Shown here: piece after piece, positions 6,741 to 14,792 of the stretch
Layout of the letters: each line of letters begins with the position of its first letter
Numbering within the stretch: position 1 is the first letter of the stretch
Source: Ga0077536 sp043744805
GTDB lineage: Bacteria > Pseudomonadota > Gammaproteobacteria > Ga0077536
DNA length: 25,967 nt
Direction: 5' to 3'
Assembly (NCBI GenBank): GCA_043744805.1
Contig: JAYTTZ010000165.1
Location: 1 to 25,967 of the forward strand
The notes under the pieces: model-generated
What the model was told of the DNA's origin: nothing
The model's input: the letters and a program-made list of their open reading frames with translations, nothing else
Databases searched by the model: none
Position numbers and translations under genes: made by a program

Positions 6741-9255
6741 TTTCGCGAACGTGAAGCTGAGCGTCTCGCGGCGGTCGGTCGTGGTGGCGCTGCTCGCCCT
6801 TGCGGTGGTTGCCGGCCTGCTGTTCCTCGGAGAACTCATCGAGCAGCAACTGACGCTCCGCGCCCTCGACCGGCAACAAGCCCTGGGTGCGGAGGCAACC
6901 AGCGCTGCCATCAAGCTGGGCGCGACGCTCAACCCGCAAAACCGCTCATTGGACGCCCTGGCCGCCGACCCTCGCGTCGTCGTGGCGCTCAGCGGCCCCG
7001 ATGAGCTGGCCCGGCGCACGCTCGCGGCAAGCCTGCAGGCCGAGGTGCCCGCAGCCCGCCTGTTGAGGCTGGTACCGCACGACGCCGTCTCCCTCGATGA
7101 ATCCAGCAGCCCGCCACTCACTTACATGGGGTTGAACCTGCTCCGGAAAGTCGGCGTAGAGGCCAATGACGTGGCCGCCGAAGTCCATCTTGGTGGCACG
7201 CCGGACGAGCACATCGCCCTGGTCCGCCGGGTGCCCCCTACGGGCGTTCCGCTGGGCTACCTGCACCTGGCCGTCGAGTCCTCCGTGGTGCTCGGTCCGC
7301 TGGGCAAGCTTGAACTCCCCGGGCGTACGGCAGAGCTGCGGCAACCCATGCCGGGCGGCACGTGGATCGTGGTTGGCCGCAGTGTCGCCGGCCCCACCAA
7401 GGGACTGGATCTTGCGCGCGCGCCAGTGCCCGGCACGGATTGGCAGCTCGCGCTGCGTGGCCCTGAACCCCTGGAAGAGGTCGCCATGGAATTCAGTACG
7501 GAAGCCCTGGTCCTGCCGCTGGTGGGCATTACAGGCCTGATCGCCACCGCGGTGGTCATGCGCCGCCGCCGCGGCCCTGCCGAAGCAGCAGCGGCATCGG
7601 CCGTGGTTTACCAGGGAGCGATTGCCGCAATCCATGCCGGCGAGTACCCGGGCATGGCAGATCTCGTCACCGGCAAGCGGAAGCTGCCTCCGCGCGCGGC
7701 TGCACCAGTGAGGTCAGAGGCCACCGACGCCAACGTGCACCCCGGGGACGTCGACATGTCCGCGTTCATCAATATCAGCGACAGCGACGTCATTGACCTT
7801 TTCCCGGACGAACTCCCCGTCGCACCAATCACTCCGGATTTCTCGGCCACCGCGGTGATGCAGGCACCATCGGTCATGCCGGTGGCGGCCGAAATTTTCC
7901 GTACCTATGACATCCGCGGCATCGCGGATCAGACGCTCACGCCGGATGCCGTCAACCAGATCGCCCGGGCCATCGGGTCCGAAGCCCGTGCCCTGTCGCA
8001 GCAGGTCGTGCTGGTGGCGCGCGATGGCCGCAACTCAAGCCCGGCCCTGCACAAATCCCTGGTCGCCGGACTCCGGGCGACAGGTTGCGACGTCATCGAC
8101 ATCGGCCTCATGCCCACGCCGCTCCTGTACTTCGCCACGCATTTCCTGGATGCGCGCACGGGCGTGATGCTCACCGGCAGCCACAACCCGGCCAACTACA
8201 ACGGACTCAAGATCGTCATGGACGGCAAGACGCTCTGCGGTGATGCCATCCAGGCCATCCGCCGGCGCGTGAGTGAACAGGATTTCAGCACCGGCACCGG
8301 TTCGCTCCAGCAGATCGACGTCCTGAGCGACTACATCCGGGCCATCAGCGACGACATCCCGGTGGCGCTGTCGAACCCGCTCCGCGTGGTGGTGGACTGC
8401 GGCAACGCCGTGCCCGGTCTCGTCGCCCCGCAGGTGCTCCGCGCGCTTGGCCACGACGTGATCGAACTCCATTGCGAACTCGACGGTGATTTCCCGCACC
8501 ACGAGCCCGACCCCGCCCAGCCGGACAACCTCGAAGACCTGATCCTGGCCGTTCGCATGGAGCATGCCGACCTCGGCCTGGCCTTTGACGGCGACGGCGA
8601 CCGGCTCGGCGTGGTCGACCGCAACGGCAAGGTGCTGTGGCCGGATCGCCAGCTGATGCTCTTCTCCCGCGATCTCCTTTCCCGCAATCCCGGCGCAACG
8701 GTCGTCTACGACGTGAAATGCTCGCGCAAGCTCGGCGAAGTGATCACGGCCGCCGGCGGCGAGCCTGTGATGTGGCGGAGCGGGCATTCGCTGATCAAGG
8801 CCAAGATGGAAGAAACCGGTGCGCTGCTGGGCGGCGAGATGACCGGGCACCTGTTCTTCAAGGAGCGCTGGTACGGCTTTGACGACGCCATCTACGCCGC
8901 CGCGCGCCTGCTGGAAATCCTGATCAACGAAAACCGCCCGCTGGAGGAAATCTTCAGTGAACTCCCGGACACGGTGGCCACGCCCGAACTGTACCTGCCC
9001 ATGCCCGAATCCGCGCACGCGGCTTTCATGCAGAAGGTGCTCGACGCCGCCATGTTCGGCGCGGCGAAGCTGACGCAGACCGACGGCCTGCGCGTCGACT
9101 ACCCCGACCGTTGGGGCCTCATCCGCCCGTCGAATACGACCCCTGCGGTAATGCTGCGTTTCGAGGGAGACACCGAGGCCGCGCTGGGACATATCCAGGC
9201 GGAATTCCGCGATCTGCTCTTCGCGGTGGACCCTTCCCTAACCCTTCCTTTCTGA
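6724..9255 (+). CDS. algC: Membrane-anchored phosphomannomutase/phosphoglucomutase (AlgC type)
   Basis: An 843-residue protein in two parts. Residues 1-290 form a membrane module: one membrane segment (about 19-38), an extracytoplasmic region (40-255), a second membrane segment (260-279) and then RRRR. A low-complexity acidic linker (300-388) follows. Residues 389-843 are a complete alpha-D-phosphohexomutase resembling Pseudomonas AlgC. They carry the phosphoserine loop TGSHNP (Ser486), metal site DGDGDR (Asp622, 624, 626), sugar loop GGEMTGH (703-709) and phosphate loop RPSNTTP (801-807). The enzyme interconverts 1- and 6-phosphates of mannose and glucose for exopolysaccharide and LPS. The GTG start at 6724 overlaps coaBC by 17 bases; a GTG at 6751 is possible. 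The role of the membrane part is unknown. Confidence 0.92.
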   Translation: MASPLNFANVKLSVSRRSVVVALLALAVVAGLLFLGELIEQQLTLRALDRQQALGAEATSAAIKLGATLNPQNRSLDALAADPRVVVALSGPDELARRTLAASLQAEVPAARLLRLVPHDAVSLDESSSPPLTYMGLNLLRKVGVEANDVAAEVHLGGTPDEHIALVRRVPPTGVPLGYLHLAVESSVVLGPLGKLELPGRTAELRQPMPGGTWIVVGRSVAGPTKGLDLARAPVPGTDWQLALRGPEPLEEVAMEFSTEALVLPLVGITGLIATAVVMRRRRGPAEAAAASAVVYQGAIAAIHAGEYPGMADLVTGKRKLPPRAAAPVRSEATDANVHPGDVDMSAFINISDSDVIDLFPDELPVAPITPDFSATAVMQAPSVMPVAAEIFRTYDIRGIADQTLTPDAVNQIARAIGSEARALSQQVVLVARDGRNSSPALHKSLVAGLRATGCDVIDIGLMPTPLLYFATHFLDARTGVMLTGSHNPANYNGLKIVMDGKTLCGDAIQAIRRRVSEQDFSTGTGSLQQIDVLSDYIRAISDDIPVALSNPLRVVVDCGNAVPGLVAPQVLRALGHDVIELHCELDGDFPHHEPDPAQPDNLEDLILAVRMEHADLGLAFDGDGDRLGVVDRNGKVLWPDRQLMLFSRDLLSRNPGATVVYDVKCSRKLGEVITAAGGEPVMWRSGHSLIKAKMEETGALLGGEMTGHLFFKERWYGFDDAIYAAARLLEILINENRPLEEIFSELPDTVATPELYLPMPESAHAAFMQKVLDAAMFGAAKLTQTDGLRVDYPDRWGLIRPSNTTPAVMLRFEGDTEAALGHIQAEFRDLLFAVDPSLTLPF

Positions 9256-9266
9256 AGTCCACGCCC

Positions 9267-10175
9267 ATGCAACAGACTGCAAACCCGATGGCGCAGGAGC
9301 AGGCCCTGGCTGCCGCGCAAGTCCTCACCCAGGCCTTGCCCTACATCCAGCGCTACCAGGGCAAGTGCATGGTCATCAAGTATGGCGGCAACGCGATGCT
9401 CGACGAGCCGCTGAAGCGCGGCTTCGCGCGCGATCTGGTGCTGATGAAACTGGTCGGCATCCACCCCATCGTGGTCCACGGCGGTGGCCCGCAGATTGGC
9501 GCGATGCTCAAGCGCCTGGGCAAGGAAAGCCGTTTCGTCGAGGGCATGCGCGTGACGGATCGCGAAACCATGGACGTGGTGGAAATGGTCCTCGGTGGCT
9601 TGGTGAACAAGGAAATCGTCACCCTCATCAATTCGCACGGTGGTCGCGCCATCGGGCTCACCGGCAAGGACGGCCCGCTGATCGAGGCCCATAAGCTGGA
9701 ACTCACGCGGCGGCGCGACAGCGGCGAAACCGAACTCGTGGATCTCGGCCACGTGGGTGAGGTCACCGCCATCAACAAGAGCCTCCTCGACTACCTCGCG
9801 CGCGGTGACTTCATCCCCGTCATCGCGCCGATTGGCGTGGGCAAGGATGGCGAGTCCTACAACATCAACGCGGATCTGGTAGCCGGCAAGATTGCCGAGG
9901 TGATGCAGGCCGAGAAGCTCATCGTGCTCACCAACATCCGGGGGCTGTTGAACCAGCAAGGCGAACTCCTCACCGGATTGCGTGCGGCGGACGTCGAAGC
10001 CCTGGTGGCGGATGGCACCATCAGCGGCGGCATGCTGCCGAAGATGGACTCCGTGCTCGACGCCGTGAAGGGCGGCGTGCCCCGGGCGCACATCATCGAC
10101 GGTCGCATCGAGCACGCCGTGCTGCTCGAGCTTTTCACCGATACCGGGATTGGCACCTTGATCGAGCGCCGGTGA
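9267..10175 (+). CDS. argB: Acetylglutamate kinase
   Basis: A 302-residue amino-acid kinase that phosphorylates N-acetylglutamate in the second step of arginine synthesis. KYGGNAM (38-44) binds ATP phosphate, HGGGPQI (71-77) binds substrate, and YNINADLVAG is the family's conserved stretch. An N-terminal helix of about 25 residues precedes the fold, as in arginine-inhibited hexameric forms, so arginine feedback is likely (inference from family). The frame is open from 9111, but the ATG at 9267, eleven bases after the algC stop, gives the family start. It is a normal stand-alone ArgB, unlike the acetyltransferase-fused form reported in Xanthomonas. Its stop overlaps the slmA start (GTGA). Confidence 0.96.
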   Translation: MQQTANPMAQEQALAAAQVLTQALPYIQRYQGKCMVIKYGGNAMLDEPLKRGFARDLVLMKLVGIHPIVVHGGGPQIGAMLKRLGKESRFVEGMRVTDRETMDVVEMVLGGLVNKEIVTLINSHGGRAIGLTGKDGPLIEAHKLELTRRRDSGETELVDLGHVGEVTAINKSLLDYLARGDFIPVIAPIGVGKDGESYNINADLVAGKIAEVMQAEKLIVLTNIRGLLNQQGELLTGLRAADVEALVADGTISGGMLPKMDSVLDAVKGGVPRAHIIDGRIEHAVLLELFTDTGIGTLIERR

Positions 10176-10768
10176 AGTCCGACCGCAAACAGCAAATCCT
10201 GGAAGTGCTGGCGAGCGAGCTGGAAGCCAAGCCCGGCTTGCGCATCACGACGGCCGGGCTTGCCGCCACCTTGGGCGTTTCGGAAGCCGCGCTGTACCGT
10301 CACTTTCCCAGCAAGGCGAAGATGTTCGACGGGCTCATCGACTTCGCCGAGCACAGTGTCTTCGGGCTGGTGAACCGCATCCTGGAAGAAGAGCCAGACG
10401 GGCTCGCGCGCTGTGCGCAGATCTGCCGCGTGGTGCTGGTGTTCGCGGAGCGCAACCCGGGCATCGCCCGCGTGCTGGTGGGAGACATCCTGATCGGTGA
10501 ACACGAGCGCCTGCGCGCCCGCACCGCCCAGTTTTTCGAGCGCCTGGAGACGCAGTTCAGGCAGATCCTGCGGGAGGCCGAACTGGGGGACGGCGCCCAG
10601 CCCGCACGCGCCGACCGGCATGCGGCGGCCGGCCTGTTGGTCGCGGTCCTGGGTGGGCGGCTGGCGCAGTTCGTGCGGAGCGCCTACCGCAGTTCGCCGC
10701 ACGCGGGCTGGGAGCCGCAGTGGGACATGCTGGCGAAGGGGATATTCAGCAAGGCCGCAGCGCCCTAG
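10172..10768 (+). CDS. slmA: Nucleoid occlusion factor SlmA (TetR family)
   Basis: A 198-residue TetR-fold protein. The N-terminal helix-turn-helix lies at about 26-50 (TTAGLAATLGVSEAALYRHF) and the C-terminal region is typical of SlmA/Ttk. SlmA binds specific chromosomal sites and blocks FtsZ assembly over unsegregated DNA. The GTG start overlaps the argB stop by four bases. Placement between coaBC and pyrE is the same neighbourhood as in E. coli, which supports SlmA over another TetR regulator. Its TAG stop shares the palindrome CTAG with the stop of the convergent gene. Confidence 0.92.
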   Translation: MKSDRKQQILEVLASELEAKPGLRITTAGLAATLGVSEAALYRHFPSKAKMFDGLIDFAEHSVFGLVNRILEEEPDGLARCAQICRVVLVFAERNPGIARVLVGDILIGEHERLRARTAQFFERLETQFRQILREAELGDGAQPARADRHAAAGLLVAVLGGRLAQFVRSAYRSSPHAGWEPQWDMLAKGIFSKAAAP

Positions 10769-11406
10769 TTCGCGTCGCTGGCACGCAGTTCACGGAACCG
10801 CGCCAGGTCGCCCTGGAATTTTTGGTGGATGGTTGACTGCTCGGTCCGCTTGGTTTCGATGAACTGCTTCTGGTCTTCGATCTGCTTGCGGGTGTTCTCG
10901 ATGCCGTTCGCCAGTTCCTTGCTCACTTTCTTTCCCTGCTTTTCGACGGCGGCAGCCCTGGCAATCATCTGATCCAGCGACTTGTCGAGCTTGGCGATGT
11001 GGCTCTCGGTGACCCTGACCTGCGACTCGATGTTATCAAGCTGGCCGTCGCGGGCCATCACCAAATCGTCCTCCGAAGAAAACGTCGCGAGCAGCACCCT
11101 GTCGGATTCCACCTGGTGCTTGGCGACGCTTGCAACCGCGGCTTCTTCGGCTTCCCGCGCTTTGCGTGCCGCGCTTTCCACCGCCACTTCTTCCGGCGTC
11201 CTGGCCTTTTCGGTGGTGCGCACGGTCATGCCGTCCTTGTTTTTTTCCTCGTGCCGCTGCTGGGCGTATTCAGCAGGCACGGCATTGCCGCATTCCTTCA
11301 CGCCGTCCCGGTTTACCCAGCATTTGATGCCGGCCGAAGCGGGCGCGACCAAGCCGCACAGCAAGGCACCGAAGACGGCGCCCTTCAATGAATATTCCCG
11401 GGCCAT
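10765..11406 (-). CDS. Secreted coiled-coil protein with DUF4124-like N-terminus
   Basis: A 213-residue predicted exported protein. A signal peptide (1-25, ending APASA) is followed by a short motif, IKCWVNRDGVKECGNAVP, with cysteines at 29 and 39. It resembles the DUF4124 K-W-x-D/N-x-x-G-V module. The rest, about 60-205, is highly charged and helical, dominated by Lys, Glu, Ala, Arg and Gln, and likely coiled coil. The two cysteines could form a periplasmic disulfide (inference). The start at 11406 is chosen because AGGAG lies eight bases upstream and the signal peptide follows directly. It lies 41 bases downstream of pyrE on the same strand and may be co-transcribed. Similar uncharacterised proteins occur in gammaproteobacteria; the function is unknown. 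Confidence 0.85.
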   Translation of the reverse strand: MAREYSLKGAVFGALLCGLVAPASAGIKCWVNRDGVKECGNAVPAEYAQQRHEEKNKDGMTVRTTEKARTPEEVAVESAARKAREAEEAAVASVAKHQVESDRVLLATFSSEDDLVMARDGQLDNIESQVRVTESHIAKLDKSLDQMIARAAAVEKQGKKVSKELANGIENTRKQIEDQKQFIETKRTEQSTIHQKFQGDLARFRELRASDAN

Positions 11407-11447
11407 GCGAGATCTCCTGTGTCGGACTAAGGGTCGGCCGGTGCGCA

Positions 11448-12089
11448 TCACGCGCCGTATTCCTGCCGGTAGGCAGTAATCGATGCCAGTAGTTCGGCAG
11501 CTTCGGGCTGAACTTCAAGGTACTCAATGAGTTCCGTGAGGCTGACGATGCTTTGCACGGGGATCCCGTGGCGGCTCTGCACTTCCTGCGCCGCCGACTG
11601 CTGGCCTTGTCCGCGCTCCTTGCGATCCAGCGAAATGAGTACCCCTGCCGGCGTGGCGCCTGCGGCCCGGATGATCCTGGTGGATTCATTCACCGAAGTG
11701 CCGGCGGAAATGACGTCGTCGACGATCACGACCCGGCCCGCCAGCGGGGCGCCCAGGGTGGTCCCGCCTTCGCCGTGGTCCTTGGCTTCCTTGCGGTTGA
11801 AGCAGAACGGGACGTCGCGTCCGTGTTCGCGATCGAGTGCGATGGCAATCGACGCGCCCAGCGGGATGCCCTTGTAGGCCGGGCCGAACAGCATGTCGAA
11901 TTCGAGGCCCGAAGCGATCAACGCAGCCGCGTAGTACTCGCCCAGTCGGCGCAGCGCGCTGCCTGAATCAAATCCGCCGGTATTGAAGAAATAGGGGCTT
12001 TGCCGACCCGACTTCAGGGTGAAGCTGCCGAAGCGGAGCGCGTGGTGCTGGAGGGCGAATTCTATGAAGGATTGCTGGTAGGCAAGCAT
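11448..12089 (-). CDS. pyrE: Orotate phosphoribosyltransferase
   Basis: A 213-residue enzyme, the same length as E. coli PyrE, that joins orotate to PRPP to give orotidine 5'-phosphate in pyrimidine synthesis. Visible features are Lys26 in FTLKSGR, the mobile loop CFNRKEAKDHGEGG (96-109) and the PRPP motif VIVDDVISAGTS (121-132). An in-frame ATG at 12107 would add six residues. 12089 is preferred because it matches the family N-terminus and because a possible -10 (12119-12124) would leave only about five bases before 12107. It diverges from the exonuclease III gene, the same pairing as pyrE-crc in Pseudomonas but in opposite orientation. Confidence 0.95.
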   Translation of the reverse strand: MLAYQQSFIEFALQHHALRFGSFTLKSGRQSPYFFNTGGFDSGSALRRLGEYYAAALIASGLEFDMLFGPAYKGIPLGASIAIALDREHGRDVPFCFNRKEAKDHGEGGTTLGAPLAGRVVIVDDVISAGTSVNESTRIIRAAGATPAGVLISLDRKERGQGQQSAAQEVQSRHGIPVQSIVSLTELIEYLEVQPEAAELLASITAYRQEYGA

Positions 12090-12118
12090 GCGAAAGCCGG
12101 GGATCATGAGGTGTCCCT

Positions 12119-12124
12119 ATCATA
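12119..12124 (-). promoter_or_regulatory. Possible -10 element upstream of pyrE
   Basis: On the minus strand TATGAT matches five of six -10 positions, in the short gap between pyrE and the exonuclease gene. A transcript starting about seven bases downstream would give a leader of about 23 bases for the preferred pyrE start. The -35 is poor, so confidence is low. Confidence 0.3.
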
Positions 12125-12172
12125 ATCAGCCCCGCCCCCGCTTCCTACGGGCGCCACCTGGAAGGCTCGCGC

Positions 12173-12946
12173 ATGCGCATCATGACGTTCAACTGCAACG
12201 GCATCCGTTCAGCCCACCGCAAGGGTTTCTACACCTGGCTCGAGGCCCAGGACGCGGATCTGGTTTGCTTGCAGGAGACCAAGGCCCAGATCCACCAGCT
12301 CGATCCTGCACTCGCCACGCCGCCCGGTTGGCACTGCTTTTTCGAGGACGCCCAGAAGCCCGGCTACAGCGGCGTGGCGGTGTTCAGTCGCCTCGCGCCG
12401 GACCGCGTGGTGCGCGGCCTCGGCTGGCCGGATTTCGATCGCGAAGGACGCTACCTGCAGCTCGATTTCGGGCGCCTCAGCGTGGCGTCGCTGTACCTGC
12501 CTTCCGGTTCTTCCAGCCTCGAGCGCCAGCTCGCCAAGTTTGATTTCCTCGCCCGCTACATGCCGGTCCTGCGCGGGCAATGCGCGGAAGATCGCGACTA
12601 CGTGCTGTGCGGCGACTGGAACATCGCCCACCAGGAAATCGACCTCAGGAACTGGAAGGGCAACCGCAAGAATTCGGGCTTCCTGCCGGAAGAACGCGCC
12701 TGGCTCGACGAGCTCTTCGGCGCAGTGGGTTTCGTGGATGCCTTCCGCGTGGTGAACACGCAGGCGGACCAGTACACCTGGTGGTCGAATCGCGGCGCCG
12801 CACGGGCCAAGAACGTGGGCTGGCGCATCGACTACCACGTGGTCTCGCCGGGGCTGCGCGACCGCGTCAAAGCGGCTTCGATCTACACCGCGGAGCAGTT
12901 CTCTGACCACGCCCCACTGACCATCGATTACGACCTCCCGCCCTGA
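12173..12946 (+). CDS. Exodeoxyribonuclease III (Crc-locus homologue)
   Basis: A 257-residue protein of the exonuclease III/AP-endonuclease family. All catalytic positions of E. coli XthA have matches: Asn7, Glu35 (LQETK), Tyr108, Asp148 and Asn150 (GDWN), Asp220 and His246 (SDHAP). It should cut DNA at abasic sites and remove 3' blocks. Its position next to pyrE is that of Pseudomonas Crc, a non-enzymatic relative. It shares with Crc stretches such as FLPEERAWLDELFG and an overall length close to 259. Crc has lost the GDWN motif; this protein keeps it. GGAAGG about eight bases upstream supports the start. I call it an active exonuclease III and leave the xthA symbol off because a second copy may exist elsewhere. 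Confidence 0.9.
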   Translation: MRIMTFNCNGIRSAHRKGFYTWLEAQDADLVCLQETKAQIHQLDPALATPPGWHCFFEDAQKPGYSGVAVFSRLAPDRVVRGLGWPDFDREGRYLQLDFGRLSVASLYLPSGSSSLERQLAKFDFLARYMPVLRGQCAEDRDYVLCGDWNIAHQEIDLRNWKGNRKNSGFLPEERAWLDELFGAVGFVDAFRVVNTQADQYTWWSNRGAARAKNVGWRIDYHVVSPGLRDRVKAASIYTAEQFSDHAPLTIDYDLPP

Positions 12947-12962
12947 TCTGCCGCCCGGTCGT

Positions 12963-14120
12963 TCAGAACATCGGGTTGCGCGGTGCCATGCCCAGCAGGG
13001 TGCGGCCGACGTCTTCCATCACGTGCGGCTGCAGCTGGAAATGGTGGCGCGCCACTTCGATGTCGCGCGCCGCGCGGTCGAGCGTGGCATCGAAGATCGA
13101 CGCACTCCCGGCCAGCTGCTGCGCGAGATGCACCGTGGCTACTGCCTGGCGGGCGGCGCTCACCACCGCGAGACGGACCCGCGCCACGGCCGCCTGGTCA
13201 AGCGAGCCACCCGCCAGCACCACCTCCCAGGCGGCTGCCGATTGCTGGTACAGGTGCGCGCGCCCACTCTCCAGCGTGCCTTCGGCTTCCGCGAGTGCGA
13301 CGTGCACTCGCGCCTCCTCGCGCGCCGGGCGGCCACCCACGAAAGGCGTGCGTTCGAGCAGGGGAAGGACGGCATCCAGCGCCGCGCGGGCCATGCCGCA
13401 CACCGCAGCGGCCTTGCTGAGCGCAAGTCGGAGGCTGGCGGGCAGCCGCCACACGGGCGAGGGATCGTTGGCCGGTGCGAAGAGATTGGCGGCGAACTCT
13501 CCAGGGACGAACACCGCGGTGAGCGAGAAGTCATCGCTTGCGGTGCCTTTGAGTCCACTGGTCTGCCAGGTGTCGTGCAGCACCGCGCTGCTGGCGGGTA
13601 CGAACATCACGCGTAACTCGGGCGCACCGTTGGGGCGCAGGCGCGGTCCCTGGTCGTCGTGCAGGGCGCACAGGCCGCCGAGCCAGCTCGCATGGCGGCA
13701 GCCGCTGGTGAAACGCCAGCGTCCGCTGACCACGTAACCCTCGCCGCGAATTTCCGCGCGGCCCGTCCCCACGGCGGAGAACGACAACGTGGGGCGCGGG
13801 CTGCCCTGGCTCATGCGCTGGATGCTGGCCGACGGCAGGCAGGCGTTCACCACGGCGCTCGACTCGGAACCCACCATCGCGCACCAGCCGCTCGAGGCGT
13901 CGCCGCGCGAGAGCTCCTCGATGACGCGCAGGTGGGTAATGGGATCGGCTGCCGCGCCGCCGTGGTCGGCCCCCAACTGGAGATGGAAGGCGTCCATGGC
14001 GTGCAGGGCGGCGAGCACCGGGGCATCCAGCCGACGCTCGCGTTCTATCGTCGCGGCGTGCTTGCGAAGCAGCGGCCGCAGGGCCGTGGCGGCGTCGATC
14101 AGGGTGTGCTGTGCGGGCAT
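12963..14120 (-). CDS. Acyl-CoA dehydrogenase-fold flavoprotein (possible HsaA-like monooxygenase)
   Basis: A 385-residue protein with the three-part acyl-CoA dehydrogenase fold: N-terminal helices (1-100, with ELSRGDASSGWC), a central beta domain (about 110-215, with YVVSGRWRFTSGC) and C-terminal helices ending in ARDIEVARHHFQLQP. The GDASSGW stretch, central-domain wording and His-containing C-terminus resemble the flavin-dependent monooxygenases of this fold (HsaA, DszC, HpaH types) more than true acyl-CoA dehydrogenases. Those monooxygenases need a flavin reductase partner, and none is encoded nearby. The start at 14120 has AGGTG just upstream; an ATG at 14132 is possible. It lies 69 bases after metW on the same strand and could be the last gene of that run. 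Substrate unknown. Confidence 0.75.
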   Translation of the reverse strand: MPAQHTLIDAATALRPLLRKHAATIERERRLDAPVLAALHAMDAFHLQLGADHGGAAADPITHLRVIEELSRGDASSGWCAMVGSESSAVVNACLPSASIQRMSQGSPRPTLSFSAVGTGRAEIRGEGYVVSGRWRFTSGCRHASWLGGLCALHDDQGPRLRPNGAPELRVMFVPASSAVLHDTWQTSGLKGTASDDFSLTAVFVPGEFAANLFAPANDPSPVWRLPASLRLALSKAAAVCGMARAALDAVLPLLERTPFVGGRPAREEARVHVALAEAEGTLESGRAHLYQQSAAAWEVVLAGGSLDQAAVARVRLAVVSAARQAVATVHLAQQLAGSASIFDATLDRAARDIEVARHHFQLQPHVMEDVGRTLLGMAPRNPMF

Positions 14121-14170
14121 GGACACCTGCATCGAAGGGGAGGGTGGCCGAGCATAGCAAGGCATCGTCG

Positions 14171-14189
14171 CCGCCCTGCCAACGGGCGG
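14171..14189 (-). other. Hairpin directly after metW
   Basis: A perfect six-base GC stem, CCGCCC/GGGCGG (14171-14176 and 14184-14189), has a seven-base loop and lies immediately after the metW stop. No U run follows, so it is not a classical terminator. It could reduce read-through into the downstream flavoprotein gene or protect the 3' end of the met transcript. Confidence 0.4.
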
Positions 14190-14792
14190 TCAGCGCAGCC
14201 GGCGACGGAATCGGTAGAGGGCGATTTCGGCCAGCAGGTTGGGCAGGAGTCGCATCGCGGCCGCCGTGCGGTGTGCGGTATCGAGGACTTCGCGCTCGAG
14301 GATCTCGAAACCTTCCGCCGCGCACAGATCCTCGAAGTCGCGGAGCGTGCACATGTGGATGTTGGGCGTGTCGTACCAGGTACTGGGCAGGTGGCGGGTG
14401 ATGGGCATGCGCCCGAACAGCACCTGTGCGCGGCAACGCCAGTGCCCGAAATTGGGGAAGGTCACGATGGCTTCGCGCCCGACGCGCAGCATTTCGCGGA
14501 GCACCAGGTGCGGGTAGCGGATGGCCTGGAGGGTCTGGGTCATCACCACGTAATCGAAGGAATCGTCGTCGAAATCCTGCAGGCCGCGGTCGAGGTCGGA
14601 CTGGATCACGTTCACGTTGTTGGCAAGGCAGCGGACGATGTTCTCGCCGTCGATCTCGATGCCGTAGCCGGTGACGCCACGCGCGGTTTGCAGGTGGGCC
14701 ACCAGCGCGCCGTCGCCGCAGCCGAGATCGAGGACCCGGCTGCCGTCGCGGATCCAGCGGGCGATGAGGGTCTGTTCCTCGCGGAGCGTCAC
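14190..14792 (-). CDS. metW: Methionine biosynthesis protein MetW
   Basis: A 200-residue class I methyltransferase-fold protein. The cofactor-binding loop VLDLGCGDGALV (20-31) and the MetW-typical TFPNFGHWRCR and STWYDTPNIHMCT stretches are visible. MetW is nearly always paired with MetX and is thought to assist homoserine acylation; reports differ on whether it acts on its own. The GTG start overlaps the metX TGA by four bases (GTGA), so the two are translationally coupled. Length is typical. Confidence 0.94.
   Translation of the reverse strand: MTLREEQTLIARWIRDGSRVLDLGCGDGALVAHLQTARGVTGYGIEIDGENIVRCLANNVNVIQSDLDRGLQDFDDDSFDYVVMTQTLQAIRYPHLVLREMLRVGREAIVTFPNFGHWRCRAQVLFGRMPITRHLPSTWYDTPNIHMCTLRDFEDLCAAEGFEILEREVLDTAHRTAAAMRLLPNLLAEIALYRFRRRLR

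Noticed and set aside
8035..9192. Long minus-strand open frame opposite the AlgC catalytic domain
   Set aside because: It is His/Arg/Val rich with no recognisable domain and is explained by codon bias of the sense gene.
12173..12946. Annotation as Crc
   Set aside because: Crc lacks the GDWN and LQETK residues that are present here, so an active nuclease is the better call.
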